Assembly: GCA_949825065.1 (NCBI GenBank)
Contig: OX463852.1
Location: 11,559,665 to 11,623,664 of the forward strand
Reading direction: 5' to 3'
Source of the DNA: Odontocerum albicorne
Taxonomy: Eukaryota > Arthropoda > Insecta > Trichoptera > Odontoceridae
Length of the DNA stretch: 64,000 nt
Shown: in pieces, positions 52,939 through 64,000 of the stretch
How the letters are laid out: each line of letters opens with the position of its first letter
Numbering within the stretch: position 1 is the stretch's first letter
Translations under genes and position numbers: made by a program
Notes under the pieces: generated by a model
Databases searched by the model: none
Told to the model about the DNA's origin: nothing
The model's input: only the letters and a program-made list of their open reading frames with translations

Positions 52939-54434
52939 GTAAAACAATTATTACTTATTAAGAAAATTTGTTATTGATATTATTTTTTGTCATATTTATA
53001 AGCTCATGTGATTGAAAATCACATAGTAATGTAAAAGTTTAAAATGTAATGCTTGTACCAATTTTATTTTCCCTATTTATTGTATTTATAAGTCTGTGGC
53101 GTTATGGCAGAAGTTGATATGTCCGTTTTTTTTTTACTTTTTGTGTTTATTCTCCCAATTTATAGAAAATATTTCTTAGCATGTTGTGGTAAAACTTGGT
53201 GTGTTAGTCATTATCCAAACAAAATATATATTGCTTGGAAAAACTTAAAAAATGCTTATTTGTACTGATTTTAACAGCTTATCAAAGTTAATATTGCTTC
53301 TCCTGTAAACTAAGGTAAAACGGACATATTAACTTCTGCCATAACGCCACAGAAGTGATCCACTCTTGTTTTGGCACATTAAGTGAAAAAAATACATCAA
53401 AAGAAAATATCACTTTTAATTTCTTTGATTGAACAAAGTTCAAATACAAAATGAAAAAAAATCGAAATGCAATGTCTAAAATCCCCATTAATACTCAAAT
53501 ACAAAGAACTTACATATACATACATACCATCACGCCATCTCCCTGTCGGGGCAGGGTGAGACTTGATAATCAAATAGATCTTTATTTTTTCTAAACTGAA
53601 CACTTATTCTCACACGATAAAGTGTCTTATGACACTATTTAATCCATTCAATCGTTGCTGGGTCTCATAGTCGAGGATGGCACACCTGAAATGAGATGAT
53701 CGGAGTGCATCAGCTTCAGCATGTTTTTTCTCTGCTATTTTTAAAGAATAGACATGACCGAAGTCGTCATAAGTCTCCTTATACCCCTAAATACTACGTG
53801 GAAAAAAATTGTTATTCGAGGGAAGTAGCACAACACTAGGTTGAAACGGGCGACTTTCTGCACAGAATACATCCAGTGCGTTACCACGAGGTCATGCGCT
53901 TCTATCCTTAATCCATTAAACATTTTAGAAACGTTGCGTTCGGTCACCGTATATATTGCTTATTTACCCTTATAAATTGTTCTGCAGATATAGTATAGAT
54001 ATGGCCTGTATCTATATTAATTTCTTCATTTTAAGTAATTGTTTGGAAAAAATGCAAGCATTTGGTTTGATTTGATTTTTTATTTACTCTGACACATGCT
54101 TTTATATAAAAAATGTTAAGGTCTATTAACTCATTGAGTACTTTTTTTTCAGAAATCCTTAGGTTGGGTACCTTGGTTTAAGTACTATGCCTGGGCATCA
54201 AGTATCAAGACTCTTGAATATTGTGATTATGTTGGTGAAGGATTGGCAAACTTTCTTGGAATAACCACACCAAAATACCAGCTAGAAATTTCTGAACACG
54301 AAAGAATGGAGGCTGCGAGTAAAAAAATGCAAGAGGAATCTGCAGGTTGGGTAACTTCAGAGTCATCTGAAAATCCACCTTTAGTTGTTCTGCAGCCTGG
54401 ATCCACACCGTCTGAAAATCCTGCTTCTGTTTAA
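52759..54434 (+). CDS. FAM177: FAM177 family protein, two exons (whole gene)
   Basis: Exon 1 (52759-52938, 60 codons) joins exon 2 (54153-54434) in phase 0, giving 153 residues; FAM177 proteins are usually about 150-210. The family signature is visible: RTPKKVLHFSDGVIEEFSDD early, then GWVPWFKYYAWASSIKTLEY and CDYVGEGLANFLGITTPKYQ. The start is the first ATG of the frame (TTG codons upstream ignored). After the core come a charged helix (EISEHERMEAASKKMQEE) and a Ser/Pro-rich end. The function is not established; vertebrate members have been linked to the Golgi. The 1.2-kb intron holds a hairpin repeat and a SINE. No other gene is close downstream. Confidence 0.87.
53093..53353. repeat. Inverted repeat, about 36-bp arms, in the FAM177 intron
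   Basis: TCTGTGGCGTTATGGCAGAA...GTCCGTTTT at 53093-53130 is reversed at 53315-53353 with one or two mismatches. Probably a small MITE; the target duplication is unclear. Confidence 0.7.
53740..53910 (-). repeat. tRNA-derived SINE (family 2), in the FAM177 intron
   Basis: Minus strand TGACCTCGTGGTAACGCACT (A box), CCGTTTCAACCT (B box), then a tail GTGTTGTGCTACTTCCCTCG...ACGTAGTATTTAGGGGTATA shared with 57225-57440. Confidence 0.7.
54153..54434 (+). CDS. FAM177: FAM177 exon 2
   Basis: The acceptor is a polypyrimidine run, CTTTTTTTTCAG, before AAATCCTTAGGT (KSLGWVPW). It holds the Trp/Tyr-rich core (WFKYYAWASSIKTLEYCDYV) and the TPKYQ motif, and stops at TAA 54432-54434. Confidence 0.88.
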   Translation, partial: KSLGWVPWFKYYAWASSIKTLEYCDYVGEGLANFLGITTPKYQLEISEHERMEAASKKMQEESAGWVTSESSENPPLVVLQPGSTPSENPASV

Positions 54435-54755
54435 ATTTATTTATTTCTGTTTTGAAGAGTACAGGGGAACATAGTTGGACCATTTATCATTCTTGCTTTA
54501 TTTATTAGTAGGGAAATATAAATATGTGATATTTGATCACAGTATTTTATATGTTGATACCTAATTTACAAGTTAATTGTATTAATGGAAAAAATATTTT
54601 TAATGTGATATTCATCTTTGTACCCCTGTAGTCTTCAATACCTTATTTAAATACAGTTGAATAGTTATGAGTATTGCATAGAGGAGTTGGTTAATTTACA
54701 CAATATAAAATGTTTTCTTGATGCATCCTAAATAGTTGTGATCATTAACAGTTAA

Positions 54756-54909
54756 CACGTTGACTGTCGATTAAGCGTTAGTGCCTAATGAGAGGAGAGC
54801 GCTGGGTGCCGATCACGCACTTACGGGTAATATCAGTATGTCACTTCTATTGGACAGTCTTCTGCGGCACCCGTCGTAGCGAGTTGTTTGTGCGTCGGCA
54901 CTCAACGTG
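54756..54909. mobile_element. TTAA element, 154 bp
   Basis: Ends CACGTTGACTGTCG and, on the other strand, CACGTTGAGTGCCGACG, between perfect TTAA sites (54752-54755, 54910-54913). Confidence 0.75.
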
Positions 54910-55149
54910 TTAAGCAACATTATTGGTAAATTATATTTAACTTTATTATTCTTTAAAAAAAATTCACCAAAAGTTTGGTTTCTATATGCATTTCTAATAT
55001 CTCTTAAATTCTTGTGTGGTGTTGGATGCTGAAAATACCTTTGACCAGAATAACGAATTCTCCATACCCCAGGAGTTTAATGTGACGGTACGACTGTCCT
55101 CAATATGCTTCCAACGTATCCTATAGTTCTTTGGATACATTTATAGACA

Positions 55150-55345
55150 GATAATTTGGAGAAATCGATGGTCATAGGAAACATGTCAGGAAGAAGAGGC
55201 TGAGTACCAGCAAGATGGAGTGATCAGGTGAAGAAATTGACTGGGGGAAGCCCGTACACTACCTTGCAAAAGGCAAGTGACAGAGTAGTGGAGACATGTC
55301 GTTGCAACCTACACCACCAACATTTCAAATATCACAATCTTCAGT
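55150..55345 (+). pseudogene. LINE reverse-transcriptase tail fragment
   Basis: Plus strand, across frame shifts: GNMSGRRG, PARWSDQVKKLTGGSPYTTL and QKASDRVVETC, the .RW.DQ..K.TG pattern of non-LTR retrotransposon tails. Upstream decay extends to about 55000. Confidence 0.6.
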
Positions 55346-55399
55346 AATAAGGAATGATAGAGATGATGTGTTTTAATCATTAACCATATATAGTGCCTG

Positions 55400-57120
55400 C
55401 TAAAAATAGTCTCGAGGTTTGGTTCGCTACGTCAGCTATATAGCACGAATGTAATTGCTTTATACGATACTTTGAATATCTATTTATCATCTCAGAAACC
55501 ATGACGAACCATAATGCTGTGGTGTATTTGTTATTCATTATTGACATTTAGGCCCTATTATAGCTTAGTTTATTTAGTGGTGCTTATAATTACTTTTTAT
55601 AACATAAAAAAGTGCTTTATGAATGATATTGAACAACCAAAAAATGCTTTATGAATGATATTGAACAACCAAAAAATGCTATTAAAAGCATTTTATTATT
55701 TATAATTTGCAATTCCTTTAGTTCAGACTTTGGTATTTATTTATTTAATTAATATATGATAATAACAATATCAAAAAAATGTTCATTATAGTCTTTTATT
55801 TAAGCTGGGAGCTGGTTGTAAGGTGTCATAACTATTGAACTGTATTTAATAACCCTGACATTAATGACTATTTGATCTCTAAAATTTCCAGTTTGATACA
55901 TGAAAATATTTCTCATATATTTAACTTGCTTTTAGTCCTCTTTTTCTCTTATTCATATTTCTATCTAAAAGGGGTTAGCTTTCCTACTCTGGAGGCTCCT
56001 TTTGCTGACCCTAAAACAGAATTTATAAAGCCTTATTTTATACCCAAAAAAAACTCCAAAAATTTATATTACTTGTATGTAGATGCATACTAAGTGCCAA
56101 AATAACAGCCAAACCAAGTCAAATGGGTCTTTTTGAATTGTGTGAGAATTAAAATTTAAAATAAAAATAAATTTTGTCAGCATTCTATTTTGGTTTTACT
56201 GGTCTATTTTGATTGCTCGTTAAGCATTCTAGCAATCTGGTTTCAATTATGAATAGATCCGTGCTGGTTGCATTTGTTAATCTTATTCCACATGATTTTT
56301 TTTCTCATTGGTGATGTAACAGAATTTTAAGAGAATCCTGGGGTTGTAGAGAAATTTGACTATGTATAATAAATAACTGGATATTTCAAGTGATATATCT
56401 TGTACTAATAATGTGAAAACTTTTTGTCCAACTTCAACATTTTATTTAGATAAAGTAATATAATTTGAACTGATTTAAGTTGCACTGAATGTTATGTAAG
56501 TATTTTTATTAACACTGTTAATTTATTTTAATATATGTTTGATTGTAAGAAAATTTTAAATCAAGTTAAATTGAGTTTTTTAAGGCAAATATTATTATTT
56601 CGCACCTTAGTTGAGACGTTTTACACCTTGCAAGTACTTTTTAAAACCAATTTTTGGAGTCATATTTCTATTTTGAATAAAAACCGTAGTAAGAAAGTAT
56701 GAAGAAAACTGTCAAAAATCAAAAACACTTTTACAGTATTTTTTAAAAATATTATTGTTCTTTAAATCGTTAGATTTGAAATTTTTCTGTTTACTGTATC
56801 ATTAAATTATTCAAATTGTGTTGAATAAAATGTACGTAATAACATTTTTTTAGCCAAAAAAACTAACACTTTAATTTTGAAACTTTAACTTCTTCATAAG
56901 TGTTATAAATGAATGAATAATTTATAAAATATTTCAGTATCGGTAAAAAAGGTGTGAATGTATGCTTTTTTGCTAACAATATACATTTATATTTGTTTAT
57001 TTTTAATGTAATTTTGTTTTCCAAAATTTTAATTTAGTTTGAAGGGAAAGGTGAACTAAAGAGCACAAATACATAATAAATGCATAAATCTATTATTTTG
57101 TGACTATAGAGAACCACTTC
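55400..57120. other. No gene seen; A+T-rich
   Basis: Very A+T-rich. Includes a 32-bp tandem duplication at 55613-55680 (TGCTTTATGAATGATATTGA). A 73-codon frame at 55872-56093 has no recognisable features and is not called. Confidence 0.5.
55613..55680. repeat. 32-bp tandem duplication
   Basis: Units at 55613 and 55645, TGCTTTATGAATGATATTGA followed by ACAACCAAAAAA. Confidence 0.85.
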
Positions 57121-57224
57121 ATTAGGCAAGGCCTGTGACAAGGTGGTCTCAATTCTTGATAGCAAATTTCATATCTCTTTTGTTAATATTGAAACACTCA
57201 GTTGAAACATTTATTCTTATATAT

Positions 57225-57440
57225 AACAATTTTAACCGCATCATATTTTCAACATTAAGTGTTGTGAAAGGTTGCCGGTTCAAACCTTGTGCTATGCTAC
57301 ACCCCTCGAATGACAGGATTTTTTTTCACCTAGTATTCGGGGGTATAGAAAAGGATTTTAAAAATAGAAAAAAAAATGTACCGGTGTGCTCCGATCGTCA
57401 TATTTCGATGTGCCATCGGATCCATTACAGCAGTGGTCCC
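57225..57440 (+). repeat. tRNA-derived SINE (family 2)
   Basis: The B box GCCGGTTCAAACC is followed by TTGTGCTATGCTACACCCCT and CACCTAGTATTCGGGGGTAT, the same tail as 53740-53910 in the opposite orientation. The A-box part (about 57125-57150, AGGCCTGTGACAAGGTGGTC) is separated by extra sequence. Confidence 0.65.
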
Positions 57441-57539
57441 AGTGAGTTTGCTGGTGTGCAACAGTTCATTCACTTAAGAAACAAAAAACTCCGAGGCATA
57501 GCTTTGTTTTCCAACTGACGATGTAGTTAATGTTGACTT

Positions 57540-59120
57540 ACAGTATTAAAAAAATTAAGTTGACAAAAGCATCAAATATATGGATTCTAAATACTACACA
57601 AATAAATTAATCAAAATATTCTTAATAGACAAATTATATATGGTATCAAATAATACCAATTTAAAAATCTATTAAAAAAATCTTAATTTTTGGAAAGACA
57701 AATTGGTGTGTCTTGTAACTTTCTTTAAAAATATTTGGATCTTCTTTTGTATTGCTTTTAGATATTGGATATATAAATAACCAAATATAAATAAGGTAAT
57801 ATATCAGAATATCATTAAAAAAAATAAAAAAACTACTAACTTTTTAATCATATTTGACTGTCCTAGGTGCATAATAATTTTTTTATTAAGGAAACGAAGT
57901 ATCTGTATCACAGAGTAACTGAGATGTCATCTCATTTTGAAATCCTTAATGTTAACCTTTACTGTACGAAAGCCCAAAAAATTTCGAGCGTTCCAAACAG
58001 GGGGACGGGAGAGGCCCCATGAATATTTCTTAGAATTGCGTAGAAACAACGAAGCAGAACTACTGACGAGCGTTTGGGAACTGGCGAACGGACAGCGGAC
58101 ACGCCGACTCGGTCACCGTCCTTAAATTGCCAAGTTATTAGTTAAGCTGGGAACTCACCAGTAGGGATGAACCATTTCTTTGACATAAATTTGAAATGAG
58201 CTCATAAGAGCTCGTTGGTTCTCAACTTTTCGATTTATCGGAACGAATACTCGCATCTAGGGAAATTTCTTTTGTCTTTTTTTATGAACAGGAAGAGTTT
58301 TGTTGTCTCCTCACACATTTGACACACATGTCTTCAATGTATTTGTACGAGTGATACAGAATATAACACTTTCGCTAACGTGCGGGATCTCACCTATTGT
58401 TTATGAATTCTTTCCTATTGGGCGAGTATATTTTTCTCACTTGCACCACGCATTTGGAGATGAGATTTTAATGTGAAACAAAGAATATCACAAAGACGAA
58501 CGGGTTTTGACAGTAAATAATTGTTTTTTTATTTTACATTTTTATTGTAAATAATTATAATAGTTTAAGCAAAAAGTCATAGCATAATATATTTTCCATC
58601 CTTCGATTTATGAATACACCAAATAAAGAATGACTTTATTGAGTATTGACCGAATCGGTAAAATAGGTTGATTTGGCCCCTTTCTGTACTCCCCTTGGGC
58701 AAGGCTGGGTTAAACTATTATTTTTTATCTGTATCTTTTTAATTTGTCAGTGTTAGATAAGTAAGGTGGCATCTTTGTTACTCTGTGGTCTGTATACTTA
58801 TAATTAGAAGATGTGAGGCCTTATTTTGGAATGGCTATTTTTCTTGTCTGTGTACACAATGATTATTTACTCTATTTTTATATGTAAATTTGATGTTATA
58901 TTATACACTAAAATGTAACATATTTAATCTTAATTTAATAAAACCTTTTTAATGGAATTAATTATGTAACCATATAGATTTTTCTCTAATAATTGTATAA
59001 TAAATTTATAATGCTAGTTATTCTGAGTGAATTTATTAACAATTTTATTTATCGCAATTCTATTTATATAATTTTTTCTCTCTAAATTGTAATTTTTATA
59101 TATTATATACACTATATTGG
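57540..59120. other. No gene seen
   Basis: A+T-rich. A 62-codon frame at 57937-58125 lies in a short less A+T-rich patch but has no family features. No repeat ends could be paired. Confidence 0.4.
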
Positions 59121-59122
59121 CA

Positions 59123-59405
59123 ACCTACCTGACCTAGTTGGTAAACGCTTAACTTCCACCTAAGGATTACGGGTTCGATTCCCGGTGGTACCATAAAAAA
59201 AAATGGGTCCTAGTCTGGTGAAAGGGTTCATTTTGTAACAATACTCGCACATACTAGATTTGCATAGGTGTAGTTGCCTCTTCACATGCGGTAGTATTGG
59301 TAACACGTGCAATTATAAATGAATCTCAATTAATGGGGCCGAAGACAATGTTGTCTTACAGTCACACTCTTCTAATCACTAATGATAAGCTGAAGGGTTC
59401 CATAC
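59123..59405 (+). repeat. tRNA-derived SINE (family 1)
   Basis: TGACCTAGTTGGTAAACGCT (A box) and GGGTTCGATTCCCGG (B box) form a tRNA-like head, then an A run, GGGTCCTAGTCTGGTG and TAATGGGGCCGAAGACAATG. A diverged copy of the last part follows at 59700-59770. Confidence 0.72.
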
Positions 59406-60459
59406 GAAAGAAAGACAAGATATAATTTATTGTTATGGTTGTACGAGTCTACAAGATATGAACTAATTTTCGGATTAGTGACTTTGATGTGGTGGCACTA
59501 ATCTTGCTAGTGTGGGGAGAATTGCCTATTAATAAAAAAAAAGGGTTGTGATCCTTTATGACTTGTTAATACGATGTTTGTCCTACCTAGGTGTGATTTA
59601 TGATGGTATCAAAAAAGAATAAATAATCAGGTTTAAATTCCTGTGGGTTGTACTGCCAACAAACTACGAGTTACGTAACTACTCCAGAGGTTCTAAATCT
59701 GAAGGCTCTATTAATGGGGCTGAATACTGTTTTGTAGTTACAAGTCTTGACTCCATTATTGCTATTAACGCTGCTTAGAAAGTATTACAGTAATAAATAA
59801 ATGAAACTGCAAAATCAAAACCCATTTTGATTGGATAATATGTAATTCTTCGCCCCGTTTTTTAAAACGATTGTTCAAATGTATTATTTTCAATATTTAC
59901 ATACATTATTTTTAAGTTTTGATAAAAGAAGCTAATCATCTAAGAAAAAAATTCTGCTTAAAAAAAAGTATTATCATTAACTGAACAGTTAAATCAGGAA
60001 ATGTAATTTTATTTTTTACAAATTTGTTTTTTTTAGTAATATTTCATAATTATAATGAAAGATACAGATAATATTTTTGATTGACATAAGTCAAAATAGA
60101 TAAATTTGCATTTTTACAAATTAGTGATGTGATAAAATTCTATAGTTTATGTTATATTTGTGTTTTATATAAGATATTTTATTACATATTTATCAAATTA
60201 TGTTGGGTCTTATACTTTATACCCGAAATCCCCAAATTTATCAAGTGGAGGGCCACATTAGGACATTCTAAGTTCTAAGTATACTGGATTGAAAAAGAGA
60301 TGTTTATTTCCATAAATATGAATGAATGCCCATTACCCATGATCAGTATAATAAAGGTATATTACAAAGTGGGGGATTAAGGTACTTGACATTGTGCCAT
60401 TGGAGATAACTATGTAAGCTAATTTATAATAGGTATATCCGGTTGCGTATAAGGCAAGA

Positions 60460-61090
60460 GCTTCAGTACTTGCAGCTTGTCTGCGTCTTTGTTCTTCATT
60501 GGGTCCCTGATAACTAGCAACAGTTTTACACCATTTGGCTCTCTATCTGCTGCTGTTTGCTCTCATTATGCCAAGTGTCTCATGCAATACATGCTAATAT
60601 CTTTTGCACTACCTACTGTGCTTTCTTGTCTTTCACCAGTTCATATTTCTTGGGATTCTGTATTCAGACATAGAGCTCAAAACGTCCAGGAAGTTGCATT
60701 TAATTTATTCTAAATCTCGTCATCTATGTTTGCTTTGTCATTCACAATGCTACCCAAGTAATTAAAATGCTGCACTGATTCTATGATCTGTCCATTAACT
60801 TTGATTTTTTGACAGAGGTTTTCGTTGATAGAATCTTGGTCTTGGAAACATTTAATTTTCGACTAAGTCTTTCACATGCCTATATATAGGTAGATCCAGT
60901 ATTTGTTGCAAATCTTCAGCAGAAAGAAAAGTTAAGAGTACAGTCTGCATATTCTGCGACATTTCATGTTTGAGTTTTAGCACAAAGACTAATATAGTTT
61001 CTATCAATGATAATAGATAGGGCTATGACGAAGATGAAAAGAATGGGGGCCAGAACACATTCCTACTGAACCCCAGTGTTATTATGTATA
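60460..61090 (-). pseudogene. LINE reverse-transcriptase domain fragment
   Basis: On the minus strand: GVQQECVLAPILFIFVIALS (polymerase motif with VLAP), AEYADCT where the YADD box should be, RKLNVSKTK(I)L, then INGQIIESVQHFNYLGSIVN and DKANIDDEI. The catalytic YADD is damaged and several frames are used. Confidence 0.75.
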
Positions 61091-61499
61091 CACAGTGATT
61101 AAATATAAATAAATGTTTTAGTATTTTCTCGAGGGATTAATGGAGAAGAAAGGAGTTTGATAAATAAACAAGAAATAATAAACGTAAAACTTTATTTTTC
61201 GAAAATAATAAAACTTGGTTAAGTTATCTGATTGCGAAATTTGTTAATTCTAGCACATATTTTTATCATCGTCATCTGGAACATCATCAAATGGGTTTTG
61301 AAAGAAAATAATTTGATCAGAATGATTGACAGAAAAATAATGACATATTTTTCCACAAATTATTATAACTCAGAAAACAGAGATTTTTTTGTTATGTACT
61401 GCATACATGAGCACCAATATTGTAGTATTCATCACATAATTTTTTGGCATAGTTTGGAGACCTCTGCTTTAGATCCTTTTGACAGATTGTTATAGGAAG

Positions 61500-61890
61500 G
61501 GTTGGTGAGTAGAGAAAGCGTTACAAAGACAGTCTTTGAAAGTCGTTGAATTTGTGCAGTGCACCTGAAGACTGGGAGCAAGTGGCTCAGGACCGTGGAG
61601 GATCGTGAGCCATCTGTTGTCGGGCTGATGGTGTCTCAGCGGTCAGACATGTGAGAAACAGTCAGCGTGCTGTGAGCATGTGCCAGCATTCCCAGGCCAC
61701 TCAGTAGAATCCACATGTTTGTGACATCTGCGGGAGGGAGTGCGCATCTAGGATTGGGCTGTTTTCTCACAGAAGATCACATGATCAATGTGGAAGAGTA
61801 GTTCAAGATTGACGTTGGAGTGGCAAGGGGATCTTCGACTATGAGGCCCAGCAACGACATAGAGGAACCACGGCCCACCTGCTCGGTCTC
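61500..61890 (+). pseudogene. LINE 3' end with a C2H2-like finger
   Basis: Plus strand PEDWEQVAQDRG, then in another frame PHVCDICGRECASRIGLFSH and RRSH. Some LINE proteins end in this way (CxxC..R.GL.SH...H). Followed by CGRVVQD and an A run at 61889. Confidence 0.55.
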
Positions 61891-62016
61891 ATTTAAAAAA
61901 AAAACAACATATGTTGCAGAATACATAGATGTTTATGTAAACCATAACACTTGAAAAATAATTTTAATTCATGCAAATTAAATTGTAATTGACAATTAAC
62001 TTAATCACTATCTTAA

Positions 62017-62257
62017 CCACTTAACAGTTGGATTTTTAACATGCGACGTAACACAATGCCGAACTGTGAACGAATAAATTCTATAAGAAAATATATTCCG
62101 TACGGAGAAAACAAGTTGAAACAAGATCTGCCCAAACGACGCTCGGGAAAAACATTCCCAACAAGTCGAAACAAGATTTGCCCGAACAACGCTCGGGCTC
62201 GTCAGTATGAAAAGAAACTTCGTGCCTGAGTCCCGCTCGGGCAAAACTGTCAAGTGG
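62017..62257. mobile_element. TTAA element, 241 bp
   Basis: Ends CCACTTAACAGTT and, on the other strand, CCACTTGACAGTTTTGCC, between TTAA sites (62013-62016, 62258-62261). Internal GCTCGGG-bearing units (ACGCTCGGGAAAAACATTCC) repeat. Confidence 0.75.
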
Positions 62258-62769
62258 TTAAATAAGGTCAAAGGCATTGAGTAAATATATTATTTTATTG
62301 TATAATGCTTAAAAGTTGTGCCTTTAGTAAACAAAATCTGTGCATTAGTATTGTGATGCTTAGCGGCACTATTTTACTTTTGTAATTCATCTAATGAATA
62401 CCACATATTTGCAATAAAGTTATTAAATATAAGAAAAATGTATTTTTCAATTATTTAAAAACCAACAAATAAAAATGAGTATAAATCACTCAAAAATTAA
62501 AATTTATAACATTTCAAATTAGATCTACCTGCACTTATTATTACCGTTGAATTAGATGTCTGATTTGCATACTCATCGATAATGCAAAAGAATGACGCCT
62601 TTTAAATTAAACTTATTTTTGAAAGGTTGCTTTCAAATACTTATACTTGACAGTTATATTTAATTTTTCATTGAATTATTCAAGCATAATTCTTAAGTAT
62701 TGAAATAATTTATGTAGCGATATACTCATTGAAGTTGCCTGTTTTAACTTTTTTTTTCACTATGCCTGG

Positions 62770-62920
62770 AATTTATATAATGGAATTTCTCACCTGTTTC
62801 CATCTCTCCTGGTTAACTCTTTTATTTGGTCTGTCCATCTTGTAGGAGACCTACTTCTTGCTCATTTTCTCTCAAATATCCCCATAATCAGCAGCTTCTC
62901 AAGATTTTCGTTATTCTTTC
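62770..62920 (-). pseudogene. LINE reverse-transcriptase tail fragment
   Basis: Minus strand LIMGIFERK, stop, ARSRSPTRWTDQIKELTRRD. The PTRWTDQIK pattern is the usual tail motif. Confidence 0.55.
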
Positions 62921-63374
62921 TGGCAACATACTCGATGTCTTATCTTATGCATTATAAAAGCACTATTTTCTGCTAGTCAATTGAATCTGGCTGACTAATA
63001 ATTGTATTACACTTTGACCAGCTTATATTGATTTGGCAGTTTTTCAACCAACTTGTAGGCTGTTTGGACATTTATGGAACTTGAGTAGATTTTTTTGTAG
63101 AAAAATCTTTTTAAATTTGATTGTCTGATTACATTAATAAATTAAAGTAACAAAATTGTATGTATAACATACATGTCACTCAATTTTAACTTTTTTTGAG
63201 ATACTTAGGAAAATGAAACATCGTTTTTAAGAAAAATAAGTATTTTAATCTACTGACATTTCAAGGCATCAAAGTAATATTGGAGATGGCACAAAGTCGC
63301 TTTTAAAAAAGCAGGATCTTTCTGAAACAGCGACTTTTGTCTCGACTTACGAGTACGCATGCGAATTTCGCGGT

Positions 63375-63490
63375 GCTAAATCTTCAATAAACTTATCTAT
63401 GGTATTGAAGCACGGACCCAGGATACCATAAAGAATTTAAAAGTTTTAGAAATGTGGTGTTATCGAAAAATTCTGCGAGTCTTACGGGTT
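63375..63490 (+). pseudogene. LINE reverse-transcriptase tail fragment
   Basis: Plus strand FNKLIYGIEARTQDTIKNLK then VLEMWCYRKILRVLRV, matching the LEAFEMWCYRR.L region of non-LTR retrotransposons. The rest of 63500-64000 has nothing I can name. Confidence 0.65.
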
Positions 63491-64000
63491 GTCAAAGTTC
63501 GTATCTTTATCTTAAGAAACGAAAAATTTCCAGAGGCTTTTATTGCCCCTAAATTAGGTGTTGTTTTCACTTAAAAATAATCACTTATAACATAAAAATC
63601 TATCACAAGTTCAAGTGAAAAAGAAATATGCATTTAATTATTCCAAAAAATCTTTTGATTCTTATAAAAAAATCTTAAAAGCGTGTGTAAACAAGATTTT
63701 TCAATTAACTTCGTATTTCAAGTAGTGGGACACGAAAATAGCCGAGGATAACATTATTGGAGAAATGATGTTTTTTAACGATCTCCAACATGATGATTTA
63801 TGCCAGATTATAAAAGAAAATTTCATTAGTGCTTTTTGATGGTGGATTTAAGTAATGTCTTTTTTGCTCTTTAGCTCATACACCTCAATCAAGCTAACAT
63901 GTCTATATGGATGAAAAGCGTGGACCTTGACAGTAAAACAAACAAAAAAAATCTATAAAGCTGAGAAACCAAACATCTGAGGAAAATATTTAGTTCAGTA

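Noticed and set aside
55872..56093. 73-codon open frame with a hydrophobic N-terminus right of the FAM177 gene
   Set aside because: A+T-rich region where such frames occur by chance; no recognisable family and no splice-linked partner.
57937..58125. 62-codon Arg/Glu-rich frame in a less A+T-rich patch
   Set aside because: Could be a decayed repeat; no motif, no partner exon and no clear ends.

Overview
This window looks like nuclear DNA from an insect or close arthropod relative. It is strongly A+T-rich and intron-rich, and its repeats are typical of insects: several mariner/Tc1 families, piggyBac-like TTAA elements, Helitrons with a PIF1-type helicase, tRNA-derived SINEs and LINE reverse-transcriptase tails. 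There are no operons, ribosome-binding sites, rRNA genes, intact tRNA genes or CRISPR arrays. The order cannot be fixed from sequence alone. All splice sites, reading phases and repeat ends were read by eye.

Two host genes can be supported. The main one is on the minus strand and fills most of the window: a 15-exon gene with its start at 49151. It encodes a protein of about 1065 residues with two matrin-type zinc fingers, both C-x2-C-x12-H-x5-H, at residues 340-362 and 412-434. It resembles the insect CG9776 / vertebrate ZNF318 group, nuclear proteins of poorly known role. Every exon joins the next in phase with GT/AG sites. The second gene is on the plus strand (52759-54434, two exons, 153 residues) and belongs to the small FAM177 family. 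The two genes are divergent, with about 3.6 kb between their starts.

The most unusual part is the left third. The terminal coding exon of the zinc-finger gene, its 3' flank and a Helitron beside it exist twice in tandem, at about 4358-11214 (copy A) and 11560-19922 (copy B). Both terminal exons (7786-8563 and 15736-16471) are open, end in the same peptide, and keep the same acceptor and phase. Since the duplication, the two copies have collected different transposons. Copy A has a deleted mariner at 5369-6173. Copy B has mariners at 14338-15635 and 16495-17765 and TTAA elements at 11636-11833 and 18644-19155. For each insertion the other copy keeps the matching empty site with one target (TA or TTAA). 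A truncated mariner lies at the A/B junction. The alternative explanation is two haplotypes wrongly joined by the assembler.

The introns (16472-48809) hold the rest: internally deleted mariners, a 2.67-kb Tc1/mariner-superfamily element with terminal inverted repeats of about 500 bp (38571-41238), a piggyBac derivative keeping its C-terminal cysteine-rich finger (45816-46860), a hairpin with perfect 60-bp arms (25974-26191), SINEs, LINE tails and an LTR fragment. The leftmost 4.3 kb has two decayed mariners of different lineages and a LINE tail. To the right of the FAM177 gene (54435-64000) I see only LINE and SINE fragments, TTAA elements and A+T-rich sequence. All transposase genes here look dead (frameshifts, stops, lost catalytic Asp).
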